Part shown: piece by piece, positions 16,601-25,556 of the stretch
Position numbering within the stretch: the stretch's first letter is position 1
Layout of the letters: each line of letters starts with the position of its first letter
DNA from: Maricaulis maris
Lineage (GTDB): Bacteria; Pseudomonadota; Alphaproteobacteria; Caulobacterales; Maricaulaceae
DNA: 64,000 nt
Reading direction: 5' to 3'
Assembly (NCBI RefSeq): GCF_003634045.1
Contig: NZ_RBIM01000005.1
Location: forward strand, 310,001-374,000
The notes under the pieces: model-generated
What the model saw: the letters and a program-made list of their open reading frames with translations, nothing else
Databases searched by the model: none
Told to the model about the DNA's origin: nothing
Translations under genes and position numbers: made by a program

Positions 16601-19300
16601 ACGCCGAGCGCCGATGGCGATGTGGTCGTGGAACTGCCGCAAGGTGCTGCCAGTGACGCCGCCGGCAATGGCAATGATGCCGCGACGCCGTTCACGATCG
16701 GCGCAGACTTCACGGCGCCGACCGTCACCCTGGCCTCTGCGACCGGTGATACGGTTGCTGGCCCATTTGGTCTGGTTGTCAGCTTCTCGGAGCCGGTCAC
16801 GGGTCTCGCCCTGGGCGATTTCATGGTCGTGAATGGTGAGGTGTCCGATCTGGCGGGATCGGGTGCCGACTACACGCTGACGGTGACACCGTTGTTTGAA
16901 GGCAATGTCACCATTCATCTGGCGGTGGGTGCGGCCATTGATGCAGCGGGCAACGCCTCGGTCGCTGCTGAAACAGCCACGGTCACAAATGATCTGACCG
17001 GGCCGACTGTGGTGCTGTCCAGTGATGTGACCCTGCCGGTCACCGGATCCTTCACGCTCACCATCACCTTTGGCGAAGCTGTCACCGGGTTTGAACTGGC
17101 CGACCTGGTGGCAACCACGGCGAGCCTGTCCGACCTGGCCGGTGAGGGCGCGGTTTACACCGTGCTGGTCACCCCGCAGGCCGGCAGCCTGTTGACGGTC
17201 GATCTTGCTGCGGATGTTGCCACGGATGGCGTCGGCAATGGCAACAGCGCGGCCGAACAATTCTCGCTCATCCTCGACAACACGCCGCCGGTCCCGGCTT
17301 TCAACCTGCCGGGCGATACCGTTGAAGGGGCTTTCACAGCCGGCATCACCTTCTCCGAGGATGTCACAGGCTTCGACCTGTCCGATATTGTCGCGGTGAA
17401 TGCCGACCTGTCAGAATTCACGGTCGTCGGGGCGGCGGAATATTCTGTCCTCGTCACGCCGCAGACCATTGGTACGATCAGCTTGTCGATCACGGCTGAT
17501 GCGGCGACCGACGCGGCCGAAAACGGCAATACGGCTGTGACTGCCGAGATCGAAGCCATCTCGCGTGCCATTGAGGTCTCTGTTGATCTCGGCGAGGAGG
17601 TGATCGACCCCACCGATGTGTCGGCCGAAGCCAGCATCTCCAATCCGGGCAGTGAGTCGGTGGCCTTCCGGGTCGAGGTTGATGTGCCGTGGCTGGATGT
17701 TGACCCGATGTCGGGCACGATCCCGGCGCTTGGTGAACTCGACCTGACCATCACGGTCAACGCCTTGGCCAACGAGTTGGAAGCGGGCACCTATACCGGC
17801 ACCATCACCGTCATCAATCTCGATGGTGATGCCATCGCCAAGGGGCCGAATGCTGTGTCCCATGCGGCGGGTGACACGATCGTCGTGGCGATCCCGCTGA
17901 CGGTGACGATCGCCGAGCGTCGTGGCACGATCCAGCTGGTCTCGACCACACCGGGCGGTGTCCAGCGTGACGCGACCTTCGGCTTCGCCTCCAGCGATGC
18001 CGATCTTGACGGGCTCAGCCTGACCACGGAGAACGGCTATGCCGAGACCACGCCGGTCCGCAAACTCCTGGGCCAGTATGATGTCACGCAAAGCCTGCCG
18101 CAGGGCTGGCGTCTGGATACGCTGAGCTGTGTCGGGGATACCGATGGCGGCAGTGTGATCGATCTGGCCGCCGGCCGTGTCGACATTGATCTCGACGCCA
18201 ATGAAGACATTGTCTGCACCTTCGCCAATACGCGGGACGAGGCGGAAATCCGGCTAGCGACCCAGCGCACCATCCGCAATTTCATGGTTCGCCGGGCTGA
18301 TCGCATCCTGGATGCGGCGCCGGACCTGACCCGTCGCTTGCGGGATCGCGACACCCGTTCGCCGGGGCAGTTCTCTGCCGACATCAATGGCGGCACGCGC
18401 ATGATGGCGATGTCGACCAGCCTCTCGGGCATGCGCAATCATGCCCGCGACAGTGCGCCGCAAATGGATGCGGCGCCGGGCGCCACCCATCCGCGCGGCG
18501 AAGGCCTGGATGTCTGGCTGTCGGCGCGTTATTCCTCGCTCTCCGATGACCGGACAGGCGAGGGCACCGACAGCGCCTTCGGCGTGCTGCAGCTCGGTGC
18601 TGACTGGTCGGTGGGCGACGGCACGCTGGTTGGTGTCCTGGTCCAGCGTGACTGGATGGACGAGCAGACCGACGATATTGCCGAGCGGGCCGGCGGCATC
18701 CGTGGCGCCCGTGTCGGTGGCACCGGCTGGCTGGCAGGCCCCTATGTGGTGCATCAGCTGACCGACGGGGTCTGGTTCGACGCCATGGCGCTCTACGGCC
18801 AGTCCAGCAATACGGTCGATCCTCTTGGCCTCTATGAGGACGAGTTCGAAACGAGCCGCTACTTGCTGCGCATGAATTTGAGCGGTGAGTGGCAGTCCGG
18901 TGCCTGGCGTATCCGGCCGTCGGCCAGCCTGGCGCATTTCGAGGAGACCCAGGACGCCTATGTCGACAGTCTTGCCATCGACATCCCGTCGCAGACCATC
19001 GCCATTGGCCGTCTCGAAGCCGGGCCGGAATTTGCCTATCGCTTCGCGCAGGCCGACGGTGGCTGGTGGGAGCCGAGCCTCGGCCTGACCGGGGTGTGGG
19101 ACTATAATCCCGCCGAGCTGCTGAACGAGAACGGCCTTCTGGTCGGAACCGGCGATGTCCGCCTCGACGCGCGGCTGGGCCTTCAGGGTCAGTTGGCGCC
19201 GGGTGCATCAATCGCGCTGGAAGCGGATGTGTCCGGTCTTGGTGACGGCGACTTTGAGGCTCGCTCGGCCCGCATCGAACTGCGCCTGTCCTTCAACTAA
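13661..19300 (+). CDS. Giant autotransporter adhesin with alternating Ig-like repeats
   Basis: The 1879-residue protein appears to be a type Va secreted surface protein. A long signal peptide (hydrophobic core SVLAALAGVMLATAPVLAWA, residues about 30-49) is followed by 12 Ig-like repeats to about residue 1300. The repeats are of two kinds. One opens with a TNxDxxxW-like strand and carries a sentence such as SGGDLADLDG (five copies). The other carries FSEPVTGLALGDFMVVNG and AAIDAAGN, the bacterial Ig-like Big_12 style (seven copies). The order is B A B B A B A B A A A A. A BACON-like strand (about 1303-1416), a prealbumin-like module ending VCTFANTR and a basic linker lead to a C-terminal beta-barrel from about 1613, ending RIELRLSFN. 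A proline/glycine insert breaks one repeat near residue 845. The start at 13661 gives a clean signal peptide, though its ribosome site is weak. It likely acts in adhesion; no enzymatic domain was seen. Confidence 0.85.
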   Translation: MITQLVSQALRGARHALQQPAKAGISVLAALAGVMLATAPVLAWAIPAPVSPRLEYFSGPTYTNLDVISVVAQFDSDVVNVDASDFVVTGTTATVTAFSALSASRYQIEISGGNLAGLNGEVYFNLAAGQDIESSTGAPLTNLAPSYGDSPVTVNNTQPIGTFSSTSSGTVSGTFSMAVSFTPHEGNADDITGFGQSDFVVTNGTVTNLNHYTADRAVFDVTPTATGTVTVELPAGSYYDQASNPNLASTPFTIEADLDPPEVVSITRHDPATEYTNAYSLAWRVEFSKPVSDVSSNDFLVSGSTAAVHNISRDGDGDDVWLVFASGGDLGAEGFASEVGLGFSGSQNIVDDDDRALSDTVPSGANETFKVSRVQPTLRDVLRYDPTGDRASADSVTWDFAFSSISSFFDLEPDDFRLTGTTATLSVERYSVGFYVTASGGDLADLDGLIAISIDGVNHFDEYGNRLSSPNPTGIWGTYYDMDNTAPTVEFSAARPSVPGGSFSVFIQISEDYDTFDADDIVVGNGSVTSFSPNAQRRFIDIEVTPDGEGEVTIDVPAGTFNDLAGNPNMAAEQASVISDATPPTITSVEFVTTGGSPTNSDTLTWKITVSEPVLAFDRFDFFVPQIGGLPTVTNPEPTVYLVEVSGGALPDYNGTVSLQQAGSFSIRDHSNLYMESGAVVGGGAAEWTVTIDNIAPEAGIVSSRSSVADEFPILITTTEATRAITAGDITVTNGTIDGLSTSGTQTTVQIVPTNVGEVLVQLLPGSVTDLAGNANTYTASLSVQYEVTPPSLVSIERFSPTTETTNEDQVAWLVTFSETVENVGPGSFVFSGADADLAVYPVRGGPGPGRGQAPRPSSSDSGETGTAFQVIAYNGDIPDHDGLVTLTVSGANTITDLAGLDLVGTTPTGANDNTFYLANDVTAPGVVISSDATDPVAGAFTVSVAFDEVVTGLELSEFVVTNGVASNLTGSGDSYTVLITPSADGDVVVELPQGAASDAAGNGNDAATPFTIGADFTAPTVTLASATGDTVAGPFGLVVSFSEPVTGLALGDFMVVNGEVSDLAGSGADYTLTVTPLFEGNVTIHLAVGAAIDAAGNASVAAETATVTNDLTGPTVVLSSDVTLPVTGSFTLTITFGEAVTGFELADLVATTASLSDLAGEGAVYTVLVTPQAGSLLTVDLAADVATDGVGNGNSAAEQFSLILDNTPPVPAFNLPGDTVEGAFTAGITFSEDVTGFDLSDIVAVNADLSEFTVVGAAEYSVLVTPQTIGTISLSITADAATDAAENGNTAVTAEIEAISRAIEVSVDLGEEVIDPTDVSAEASISNPGSESVAFRVEVDVPWLDVDPMSGTIPALGELDLTITVNALANELEAGTYTGTITVINLDGDAIAKGPNAVSHAAGDTIVVAIPLTVTIAERRGTIQLVSTTPGGVQRDATFGFASSDADLDGLSLTTENGYAETTPVRKLLGQYDVTQSLPQGWRLDTLSCVGDTDGGSVIDLAAGRVDIDLDANEDIVCTFANTRDEAEIRLATQRTIRNFMVRRADRILDAAPDLTRRLRDRDTRSPGQFSADINGGTRMMAMSTSLSGMRNHARDSAPQMDAAPGATHPRGEGLDVWLSARYSSLSDDRTGEGTDSAFGVLQLGADWSVGDGTLVGVLVQRDWMDEQTDDIAERAGGIRGARVGGTGWLAGPYVVHQLTDGVWFDAMALYGQSSNTVDPLGLYEDEFETSRYLLRMNLSGEWQSGAWRIRPSASLAHFEETQDAYVDSLAIDIPSQTIAIGRLEAGPEFAYRFAQADGGWWEPSLGLTGVWDYNPAELLNENGLLVGTGDVRLDARLGLQGQLAPGASIALEADVSGLGDGDFEARSARIELRLSFN

Positions 19301-19881
19301 TCGGACGGCGTTGCGGCAAGCCTGCGGCGGGCCTGTTCGAGATCGGTTACCGTGTTGATATTGAGGAAGGCATCGCCAACCGCGAAATCAACACGGTGCG
19401 CCGCCGCCGCATCGGCCAGGGCGGCCAGGGCCGGGCCGGAGCCGGGCGGGAGGTCCGCCAGCAGCGCCAGCAAAGTGTCTGGTCGCCAGGCGCTGAAAGC
19501 CGGCTGCAAGCGCCCGCCGGATTGCGCCACGGCCGGCAGCGGGTCGGCGCATAACCGGTGCACCAGATCTGTCGCGAGAAAGGGCGTGTCGACCGGGACG
19601 GTGACCAGGGCCGGGTCTGTGGCGCCGACCGCGATCACATGTCGGGCCGCTGCCAGCAGGCCGGCGGCGGGACCGACCGGACCGTCCTCCGGGTCGGGCA
19701 GGGTGGCAAGCCCGCTGCCATAATCATCCGGGCCAGCGATCAGCACAGTATCGACCTGGGGCGTCAGGCGCGTGATGACATGGTCGATCAACCGCCGCCC
19801 GCCGAGTTCAAGCCCGGCCTTGTCGACACCGCCCATCCGTCGCGATTGCCCGCCGGCCAGGATGATGCCGAAGCGCGTCAC
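19297..19881 (-). CDS. mobA: Molybdenum cofactor guanylyltransferase
   Basis: MobA adds GMP to molybdopterin to form the bis-MGD cofactor needed by formate dehydrogenase. The 194-residue protein has the nucleotidyltransferase start ILAGGQSRRMGGVDKAGLEL, the acidic TVPVDTPFL motif and the end AFLNINTVTDLEQAR. It is the last gene of the fds operon: its start overlaps the fdhD stop (ATGA), and its own stop overlaps the convergent autotransporter stop by 4 bases. The position occupied by fdsD in other fds operons is taken by this gene. Confidence 0.92.
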   Translation of the reverse strand: MTRFGIILAGGQSRRMGGVDKAGLELGGRRLIDHVITRLTPQVDTVLIAGPDDYGSGLATLPDPEDGPVGPAAGLLAAARHVIAVGATDPALVTVPVDTPFLATDLVHRLCADPLPAVAQSGGRLQPAFSAWRPDTLLALLADLPPGSGPALAALADAAAAHRVDFAVGDAFLNINTVTDLEQARRRLAATPSD

Positions 19882-20732
19882 GTCACCGCCACGAACCGGC
19901 CGCGACTGGCGGCATAGAGCCGGATATTGGCTTGTTTCGCCCTGTCGATGGCCAACAGGGTCGGCGCTGACAGGCTGGCCAGCGCCGGCATGCCGGCCCG
20001 GGCGGCCTTCTCGATCAGCTCGTAGGAGGCGCGGCTCGACATCACCAGGAAACCGTCAAACATGTCCTGCCCTGTGTGCGCCAGGGCGCCGACCAGCTTG
20101 TCGAGCGCATTGTGGCGACCGACATCCTCGCGCGCCGCCAGGATCGACCCGTCGCACCCGGCCCAGGCGGCCGCATGCACCGAGCGGGTGCGCGCATTCA
20201 GCGGTTGCCAGTCGGCCAGCGTGGCGAAGGCGGTCGCCAGCGCGGCTTCGGTGACATCCGCCGGCGTGTCTGCGACGCGGGGCAGGGGCGCGGTCAGGGA
20301 TTCGGCATTTTCCAGCCCGCACAAGCCGCAGCCGGCCCGTCCCGGCAAGGTGCGGCGACGGCGGATCAGGTCGAAGCGTTCCAAGCGTTCGGCGTTGAGG
20401 GTGATGTGAAGATCGACCCCGAGCGGCTGGTGGATGATCTCGATGGCCTCGATCTCGCCGGCCTGCCGGACCAGTCCTTCGGACAGCGAAAACCCGATCG
20501 CGAAATCCGCGAGATCGGCCGGCGTCGCCAGCATGACGGCATGGTTGCGGCGGTTATAGGTGATCGCGACCGGGACTTCATTGGGCACGGCCCAGCGTGT
20601 CCCGTCCGCCAGCTCGACATCGCTTGCTGTCGCCGCGGCCTCGCCGCTTTCATGGATGACGGGCGTGTTATTCAGCCGGTTCGACACGGCTGTCCTTCTC
20701 GATACGGCGGCTCGCGGCGAGTGTGTCGGCAT
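19878..20732 (-). CDS. fdhD: Formate dehydrogenase accessory sulfurtransferase FdhD
   Basis: FdhD passes sulfur from a cysteine desulfurase to the Mo-bisMGD cofactor, which is required for formate dehydrogenase activity. The 284-residue protein shows the CxxC sulfur-transfer pair in RAGCGLCGLE and the conserved REDVGRHNALDKL and MSSRASYELIEKA. The ATG at 20732 has an AGGA ribosome site 5 bases upstream but lies 65 bases inside fdsA. A GTG at 20687, preceded by AGAAGGA, would give a 269-residue protein with a smaller overlap, so the start is uncertain. It is translationally coupled to fdsA and mobA. Confidence 0.94.
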   Translation of the reverse strand: MPTHSPRAAVSRRTAVSNRLNNTPVIHESGEAAATASDVELADGTRWAVPNEVPVAITYNRRNHAVMLATPADLADFAIGFSLSEGLVRQAGEIEAIEIIHQPLGVDLHITLNAERLERFDLIRRRRTLPGRAGCGLCGLENAESLTAPLPRVADTPADVTEAALATAFATLADWQPLNARTRSVHAAAWAGCDGSILAAREDVGRHNALDKLVGALAHTGQDMFDGFLVMSSRASYELIEKAARAGMPALASLSAPTLLAIDRAKQANIRLYAASRGRFVAVT

Positions 20733-23523
20733 AGTCTTCCTGCCAGGGCGAGCGGTGATTGGCGGGGCTCACTTCAACCGCCGTCACCTTGTATTCCGGA
20801 CAGCTGGTCGCCCAGTCGGAATTCTCGGTCGTGACCACATTGGCGCCGGTGCCGGGATGGTGGAAAGTCGTATAGACGACACCCGGCGCCATGCGTTCGG
20901 AATGCTTGGCCCGCAGGGTGATTTCACCCTTGCGGCTGCGCACCGAGACCCATTGCCCGTCCTGGACACCGCGCGCCTCGGCATCGCTGGGGTGAAGCTC
21001 CAGCACGTCCTCTTCATGCCAGCGCGTATTCTCGGTCCGCCGCGACTGGGCGCCGACATTATACTGGCTGAGAATGCGGCCGGTGGTCAGGATGAGCGGG
21101 AATTTGCGATTGGTGCGTTCGGTGGTCGGCACGAATTCAGTGACCACGAAATGCCCCTTGCCGCGCACGAAACCGTCGACATGCATGATCGGCGTGCCCT
21201 GTGGCGCGCGTTCGTCGCAGGGCCATTGCACACTGCCATCGCTGTCGAGACGGGCATGCGAGACGCCGGCAAAGGTCGGCGTCAGGGCAGCGATCTCGTC
21301 CATGATGTCGGCGGGACCGGCATAATTCATTTCGGCATAGCCCATGGCGTTGGTCAGCGCCTGCGTCACCGCCCATTCCGCCATGCCGGTCTTGACCGGT
21401 ATGGCCGGGCGGACCCGGTTGATGCGGCGTTCGGCATTGATGAAACAGCCGTCTTTCTCGAGGAAGGAGGTGCCGGGCAGGAAGACATGGGCAAAGCGCG
21501 CGGTCTCGTTGAGGAAGAGGTCCTGCACGATCAGGATGTCGAGCGCCCGCAGGGCGGCTTCAACATGCTGGGTGTTCGGGTCGGACTGGGCGATGTCTTC
21601 GCCTTGCACATAAAGGCCCTTGAACGTGCCACCGCAGGCCTCGTCGAACATGTTGGGAATGCGCAGGCCCGGTTCGGCGTCCTGCGGGCTTTGCCAAGCG
21701 GCTTCGAACGTGGCGCGGGTGGCGTCGTCGCTGACATGGCGATAGCCGGGATATTCGTGCGGGAAGGAACCCATGTCGCACGAGCCCTGGACATTATTCT
21801 GACCGCGCAGCGGATTCACGCCGACGCCGCGCCGCCCGATATTGCCGGTCGCCATCGCCAGATTGGCCATGCCCATCACCATGGTCGAGCCTTGGCTGTG
21901 TTCGGTCACGCCGAGCCCGTAATAGATCGCCGCCCGGCCACCACCCGCATAAAGACGCGCGGCAGCGCGGATGTCCTCGGCGGCCACACCGGTGATGGCG
22001 GCCGCGGCCTCCGGTGAGTTGGCCTCATCGCGGATGAAGTCGAGCCAGTCGGCAAAACTGTCGGCCTCGCAGCGCTCGGCGATGAAGGCCTCGTCGAGCA
22101 GGCCTTCGGTGGCGGCGACATGGGCCAGCGCGTTGACCAGGGCGACATTGGTGCCCGGCTGGAGAGCCAGATGGTGGGCCGCTTCGATGTGCGGCGTCCG
22201 CACCAGATCAATGGCGCGCGGATCGGCGATGATCAGGTTGGCCCCTGCGCGCAGGCGGCGTTTCATCTGCGAGGCGAAGACCGGATGGGCGTCGGTTGGA
22301 TTGGCGCCGATCAGCAAGATGACATCGGCCTCTTCGACACTGTCGAAATCCTGGGTGCCGGCGGAGGTTCCATAGGTCTGTTTGAGGCCATAGCCGGTCG
22401 GCGAATGGCAGACCCGGGCGCAGGTATCGATATTATTGTTGGCAAAGGCGGTGCGGACCATTTTCTGGACCAGCCAAACCTCCTCGATCGTACAGCGCGA
22501 GGAAGAGATGGCGCCGATCGACTTGCGGCCATGCGCGGCCTGGGTCGCTTTCAGGCGATCCGCTGCAAAGCCGATGGCCTCATCCCAGGACACTTCCCGC
22601 CAAGGCTGGTCGATATTGTCGCGGATCATCGGCGCGGTGATGCGGTCGGCATGGGAGGCATAACCCCAGGCAAAGCGGCCCTTGACGCAGGAATGGCCGT
22701 GATTGGCCTTGCCGTCCTTGTCCGGCACCATGCGGATAACCTGATTGCCCTTCAGCTCGGCCTTGAAGGAGCAACCCACCCCGCAATAGGCGCAGGTGGT
22801 TTTCACCGTCCGGTCCGGCACGCCATGCTCGACGACCGCTTTTTCCTGCAGGGTGGCCGTCGGACAGGCCTGCACACAGGCGCCGCAGGAGACGCATTCC
22901 GAATTGAAGAAGTCCGGCCCGCCGACCGAGATGTGTGAGTCGAAACCGCGTCCCTCGACCGTCAGCGCCAGCGTGCCCTGGACCTCGTCACAGGCGCGCA
23001 CACAGCGCGAGCAGACAATGCATTTGGACGGTTCGAAATCGAAATACGGGTTGGAGACGTCCTTCGCCTGCCCGCCATGGTTCTCACCGGCCAAGCCATA
23101 GCGGACATCGCGCAGGCCGACAGTGCCCGCCATGTCCTGCAGCTCGCAATCGCCATTGTCGGAACAGGTCAGGCAATCGAGCGGGTGGTCGGAGATATAA
23201 AGCTCCATCACCCCGCGGCGCAGGCGCGCCAGCCGGTCCGATTGGGTGGTGACCTTCATGCCCGGCTCGACCGGTGTGGTGCAGGAAGCCGGCGTGCCGC
23301 GCTTGCCGTCGATCTCGACCAGGCAGAGCCGACAGGAGCCGAAAGCCTTCAGATTGTCAGTGGCGCAGAGTTTGGGGATTTGCGTGCCCAGTTGCGCCGC
23401 CGCCCGCATCACGCTGGTGCCTTCCGGCACGGTGACATCGAAGCCGTCTATCTCCAGCGTGACAGACCGGGTGGCGCCACGCGGCGCCGGTGTGCCGAAA
23501 TCAAGGTCCTGGTCGAGGGGCAT
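20668..23523 (-). CDS. fdsA: NAD-dependent formate dehydrogenase, molybdenum alpha subunit
   Basis: FdsA oxidises formate to CO2 at a Mo-bisMGD site and passes electrons through iron-sulfur clusters to FdsB in the cytoplasm. The 951 residues start with a NuoG-like [2Fe-2S] domain (Cys53, 64, 67, 81), then a His/Cys3 cluster (DCLTCSDNGDC near 116-126) and a two-cluster ferredoxin stretch (Cys168-178 and 210-220). The catalytic domain follows, with its [4Fe-4S] cysteines at 244, 247, 251 and 279. The metal ligand is an ordinary cysteine, Cys372 in ARVCHSPTG, next to the conserved histidine, so no selenocysteine is involved. It is the third gene of the operon, 9 bases after fdsB, and overlaps fdhD. 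Confidence 0.96.
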   Translation of the reverse strand: MPLDQDLDFGTPAPRGATRSVTLEIDGFDVTVPEGTSVMRAAAQLGTQIPKLCATDNLKAFGSCRLCLVEIDGKRGTPASCTTPVEPGMKVTTQSDRLARLRRGVMELYISDHPLDCLTCSDNGDCELQDMAGTVGLRDVRYGLAGENHGGQAKDVSNPYFDFEPSKCIVCSRCVRACDEVQGTLALTVEGRGFDSHISVGGPDFFNSECVSCGACVQACPTATLQEKAVVEHGVPDRTVKTTCAYCGVGCSFKAELKGNQVIRMVPDKDGKANHGHSCVKGRFAWGYASHADRITAPMIRDNIDQPWREVSWDEAIGFAADRLKATQAAHGRKSIGAISSSRCTIEEVWLVQKMVRTAFANNNIDTCARVCHSPTGYGLKQTYGTSAGTQDFDSVEEADVILLIGANPTDAHPVFASQMKRRLRAGANLIIADPRAIDLVRTPHIEAAHHLALQPGTNVALVNALAHVAATEGLLDEAFIAERCEADSFADWLDFIRDEANSPEAAAAITGVAAEDIRAAARLYAGGGRAAIYYGLGVTEHSQGSTMVMGMANLAMATGNIGRRGVGVNPLRGQNNVQGSCDMGSFPHEYPGYRHVSDDATRATFEAAWQSPQDAEPGLRIPNMFDEACGGTFKGLYVQGEDIAQSDPNTQHVEAALRALDILIVQDLFLNETARFAHVFLPGTSFLEKDGCFINAERRINRVRPAIPVKTGMAEWAVTQALTNAMGYAEMNYAGPADIMDEIAALTPTFAGVSHARLDSDGSVQWPCDERAPQGTPIMHVDGFVRGKGHFVVTEFVPTTERTNRKFPLILTTGRILSQYNVGAQSRRTENTRWHEEDVLELHPSDAEARGVQDGQWVSVRSRKGEITLRAKHSERMAPGVVYTTFHHPGTGANVVTTENSDWATSCPEYKVTAVEVSPANHRSPWQEDYADTLAASRRIEKDSRVEPAE

Positions 23524-23532
23524 GACGAACTC

Positions 23533-25065
23533 CTACTCGGCGGCCTGACGGGTGAAGTCTTCGGGAAAGCGCTGGATGGCGCTGCGCACCGGCATCGGTG
23601 TCAGCCCGCCCATCGCGCACAGCGAGCCATCCGTCATCAGCTCGCACAGGTCTTCAATCAGGGCGAGATTGTCGGCCACCGCCTCGCCGGCAATGATCTT
23701 GTCGAGCATTTCACGGCCACGCGTCGCGCCGACCCGGCAGGGCGTGCACTTGCCACAGCTCTCGATGGTGCAGAATTCCATCGCAAAGCGGGCTTGCCGC
23801 GCCATGTCGACCGTGTCGTTGAAGACCACGATCCCGCCATGGCCCAGCATACCACCGATCGCCGCCAATGCCTCATAATCCATCGCGACGTCGAGATCAG
23901 CATCGGCCAGATAGGCGCCCAACGGACCGCCGACCTGAACCGCACGCAGCGGTCGACCCGACCGCGTGCCGCCGCCGAAATCCTCGATCAGCGTGCGCAG
24001 CGACACGCCGAAGGCCAGCTCGATGAGGGCGCCGTGCCTGATGTCACCGGCGAGCTGGAAGGCCTGGGTGCCGCGCGAACGGCCGGTGCCGAAATCGCGA
24101 TAGGCTTCGCCGCCATGCTCCAGGATCCACGGCACGCTGGCCAGGGTGAGGACATTGTTGACGATGGTCGGCTGTCCGAACAGGCCGGAGATGGCGGGGA
24201 TGGGCGGTTTCGCCCGGACCTCGCCGCGCTTGCCTTCAAGGCTGTTCAGCATCGAGCTTTCTTCACCGCAGATATAGGCGCCGGCACCGGTGCGGACCTC
24301 GATGTCGAAATGATCGCCGTCGCCCAGTCCGGCAAACAGCCCGGCCTCGCACCAGATACCGATTGCGGCCGTCAGGGTGCGGATGGCGTGCGGGTATTCC
24401 GAGCGTAGATAGACCAGCCCGCCGGTCGCGCCGATGGCGCGGGCAGCAATGCACATGCCGGCGATCAGGGTGAAAGGGTCGCCCTCCATCAAAAGCCGGT
24501 CGGCATAGGTGCCGCTATCGCCCTCATCGGCATTACAGCACAGCCAGGTCTGGTCGCCCTTGGCCTTGCTGGCCGTCTCCCATTTGATCCCGGCCGGAAA
24601 ACCGGCCCCGCCGCGGCCGCGCAGGCCGGAGGTTTTGACCGTCTCGATGATCGCGTCCGGGGTGAGCGCCCTGGCGGTGTCCAGTCCGGCGCGGCCGCCG
24701 GTCGCAATCCAGGCGTCCAGATCGAGCGGGTCGTTGAGGCCGCAGCGGGCGAAGATCAGTCTTTGCTGGCGCGCCAGTTGTGGGATCGCCGCAACCGGGC
24801 CCAGCGCAAGCCTGTGATCATCGGGAAATCCGGCGGCGACCAGGTCGGCAATATCGCCGGGTGTGACCGGGCCAAAGCCCCGGCGCTCGCCATCGCGTTC
24901 GATCTCGACCAGCGGTTCCAGCCAGAACAGGCCGCGTGAGCCATTCCGGATGATGCGGCAGGTGTCGGGCAGGGCAGCGGCCAGCTGGTCGGCAACCTGA
25001 TCCGCCCCAACCGAGATGGCGGCTGAATCACCGGGAATGAAAATGCGATCCGGGGGCGTGTTCAT
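23533..25065 (-). CDS. fdsB: NAD-dependent formate dehydrogenase, beta (diaphorase) subunit
   Basis: FdsB is the NuoF-like flavin subunit that reduces NAD+ with electrons from FdsA. The 510-residue protein has a degenerate thioredoxin-like N-terminal region. It then shows the FMN/NAD motif SGLRGRGGAGFPAGIKW, CNADEGDSGTYADR, the glycine-rich GAGAYICGEESSML, and the [4Fe-4S] site ESCGKCTPCRVG near the C-terminus. Its ATG overlaps the fdsG stop by four bases, showing translational coupling. Confidence 0.95.
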   Translation of the reverse strand: MNTPPDRIFIPGDSAAISVGADQVADQLAAALPDTCRIIRNGSRGLFWLEPLVEIERDGERRGFGPVTPGDIADLVAAGFPDDHRLALGPVAAIPQLARQQRLIFARCGLNDPLDLDAWIATGGRAGLDTARALTPDAIIETVKTSGLRGRGGAGFPAGIKWETASKAKGDQTWLCCNADEGDSGTYADRLLMEGDPFTLIAGMCIAARAIGATGGLVYLRSEYPHAIRTLTAAIGIWCEAGLFAGLGDGDHFDIEVRTGAGAYICGEESSMLNSLEGKRGEVRAKPPIPAISGLFGQPTIVNNVLTLASVPWILEHGGEAYRDFGTGRSRGTQAFQLAGDIRHGALIELAFGVSLRTLIEDFGGGTRSGRPLRAVQVGGPLGAYLADADLDVAMDYEALAAIGGMLGHGGIVVFNDTVDMARQARFAMEFCTIESCGKCTPCRVGATRGREMLDKIIAGEAVADNLALIEDLCELMTDGSLCAMGGLTPMPVRSAIQRFPEDFTRQAAE

Positions 25066-25556
25066 TGCGGTTCCGCCTCCACGATCTCGCGGGCTACGAG
25101 TTCGGACATCAGGCGATCGGCATCTATCCGTCCGATCGGTGTCTCGTCGAGCAGGGCGGCCGGGCTAAGCGCGCAATTGCCCAGGCAATAGACTGACCGG
25201 ATTTCCAGCGCCGGCTCGTCGCCCTCTGTCACACCGAGTGCCCCCAGACGGCGTTCGATCTCCGCCGCGGCCGCATCGCCGCCCGCGGCCTGGCAGGCTT
25301 CGGCGCGGCAGAGTTTGAGCACATGGCGGGCGCCGGGCTGGCGTTTGAAATCATGATAGAAGCTGACCACGCCGAGCACTTCGGCCCGGCTCAGATTGAG
25401 TGCGTCGGCGAGCGTGGCGATGGCGGCGTCCGAGACAAAGCCGGCGCTGGCCTGGATGTCGTGCAGGATTTCGATCAGCCCGTCGGGCCGGTTCCCCTGA
25501 CGAGCGCAGGCGGCGCGGGCCGTCTGGTCATCGATCGTGTCGATCAACATGGGCAT
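25062..25556 (-). CDS. fdsG: NAD-dependent formate dehydrogenase, gamma subunit
   Basis: FdsG is the NuoE-like thioredoxin-fold subunit with one [2Fe-2S] cluster, ligated here by Cys83 and Cys88 (LCRAEACQAAGG) and Cys124 and Cys128 (VYCLGNCALSP). VVSFYHDFKRQPGARHV is the family's typical central sequence. The start at 25556 gives 164 residues, the usual length; the frame stays open to 25919 but reads as non-protein, and a GGAGA ribosome site sits somewhat far upstream. It is the first gene of the fds operon, divergent from a NarL-type regulator. Confidence 0.93.
   Translation of the reverse strand: MPMLIDTIDDQTARAACARQGNRPDGLIEILHDIQASAGFVSDAAIATLADALNLSRAEVLGVVSFYHDFKRQPGARHVLKLCRAEACQAAGGDAAAAEIERRLGALGVTEGDEPALEIRSVYCLGNCALSPAALLDETPIGRIDADRLMSELVAREIVEAEPQ

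Noticed and set aside
15254-17260. A 668-residue open frame antisense to the autotransporter
   Set aside because: It mirrors the repetitive GC-rich coding strand, is rich in Arg, Gly and Asp, lacks a ribosome site and shows no recognisable domain.
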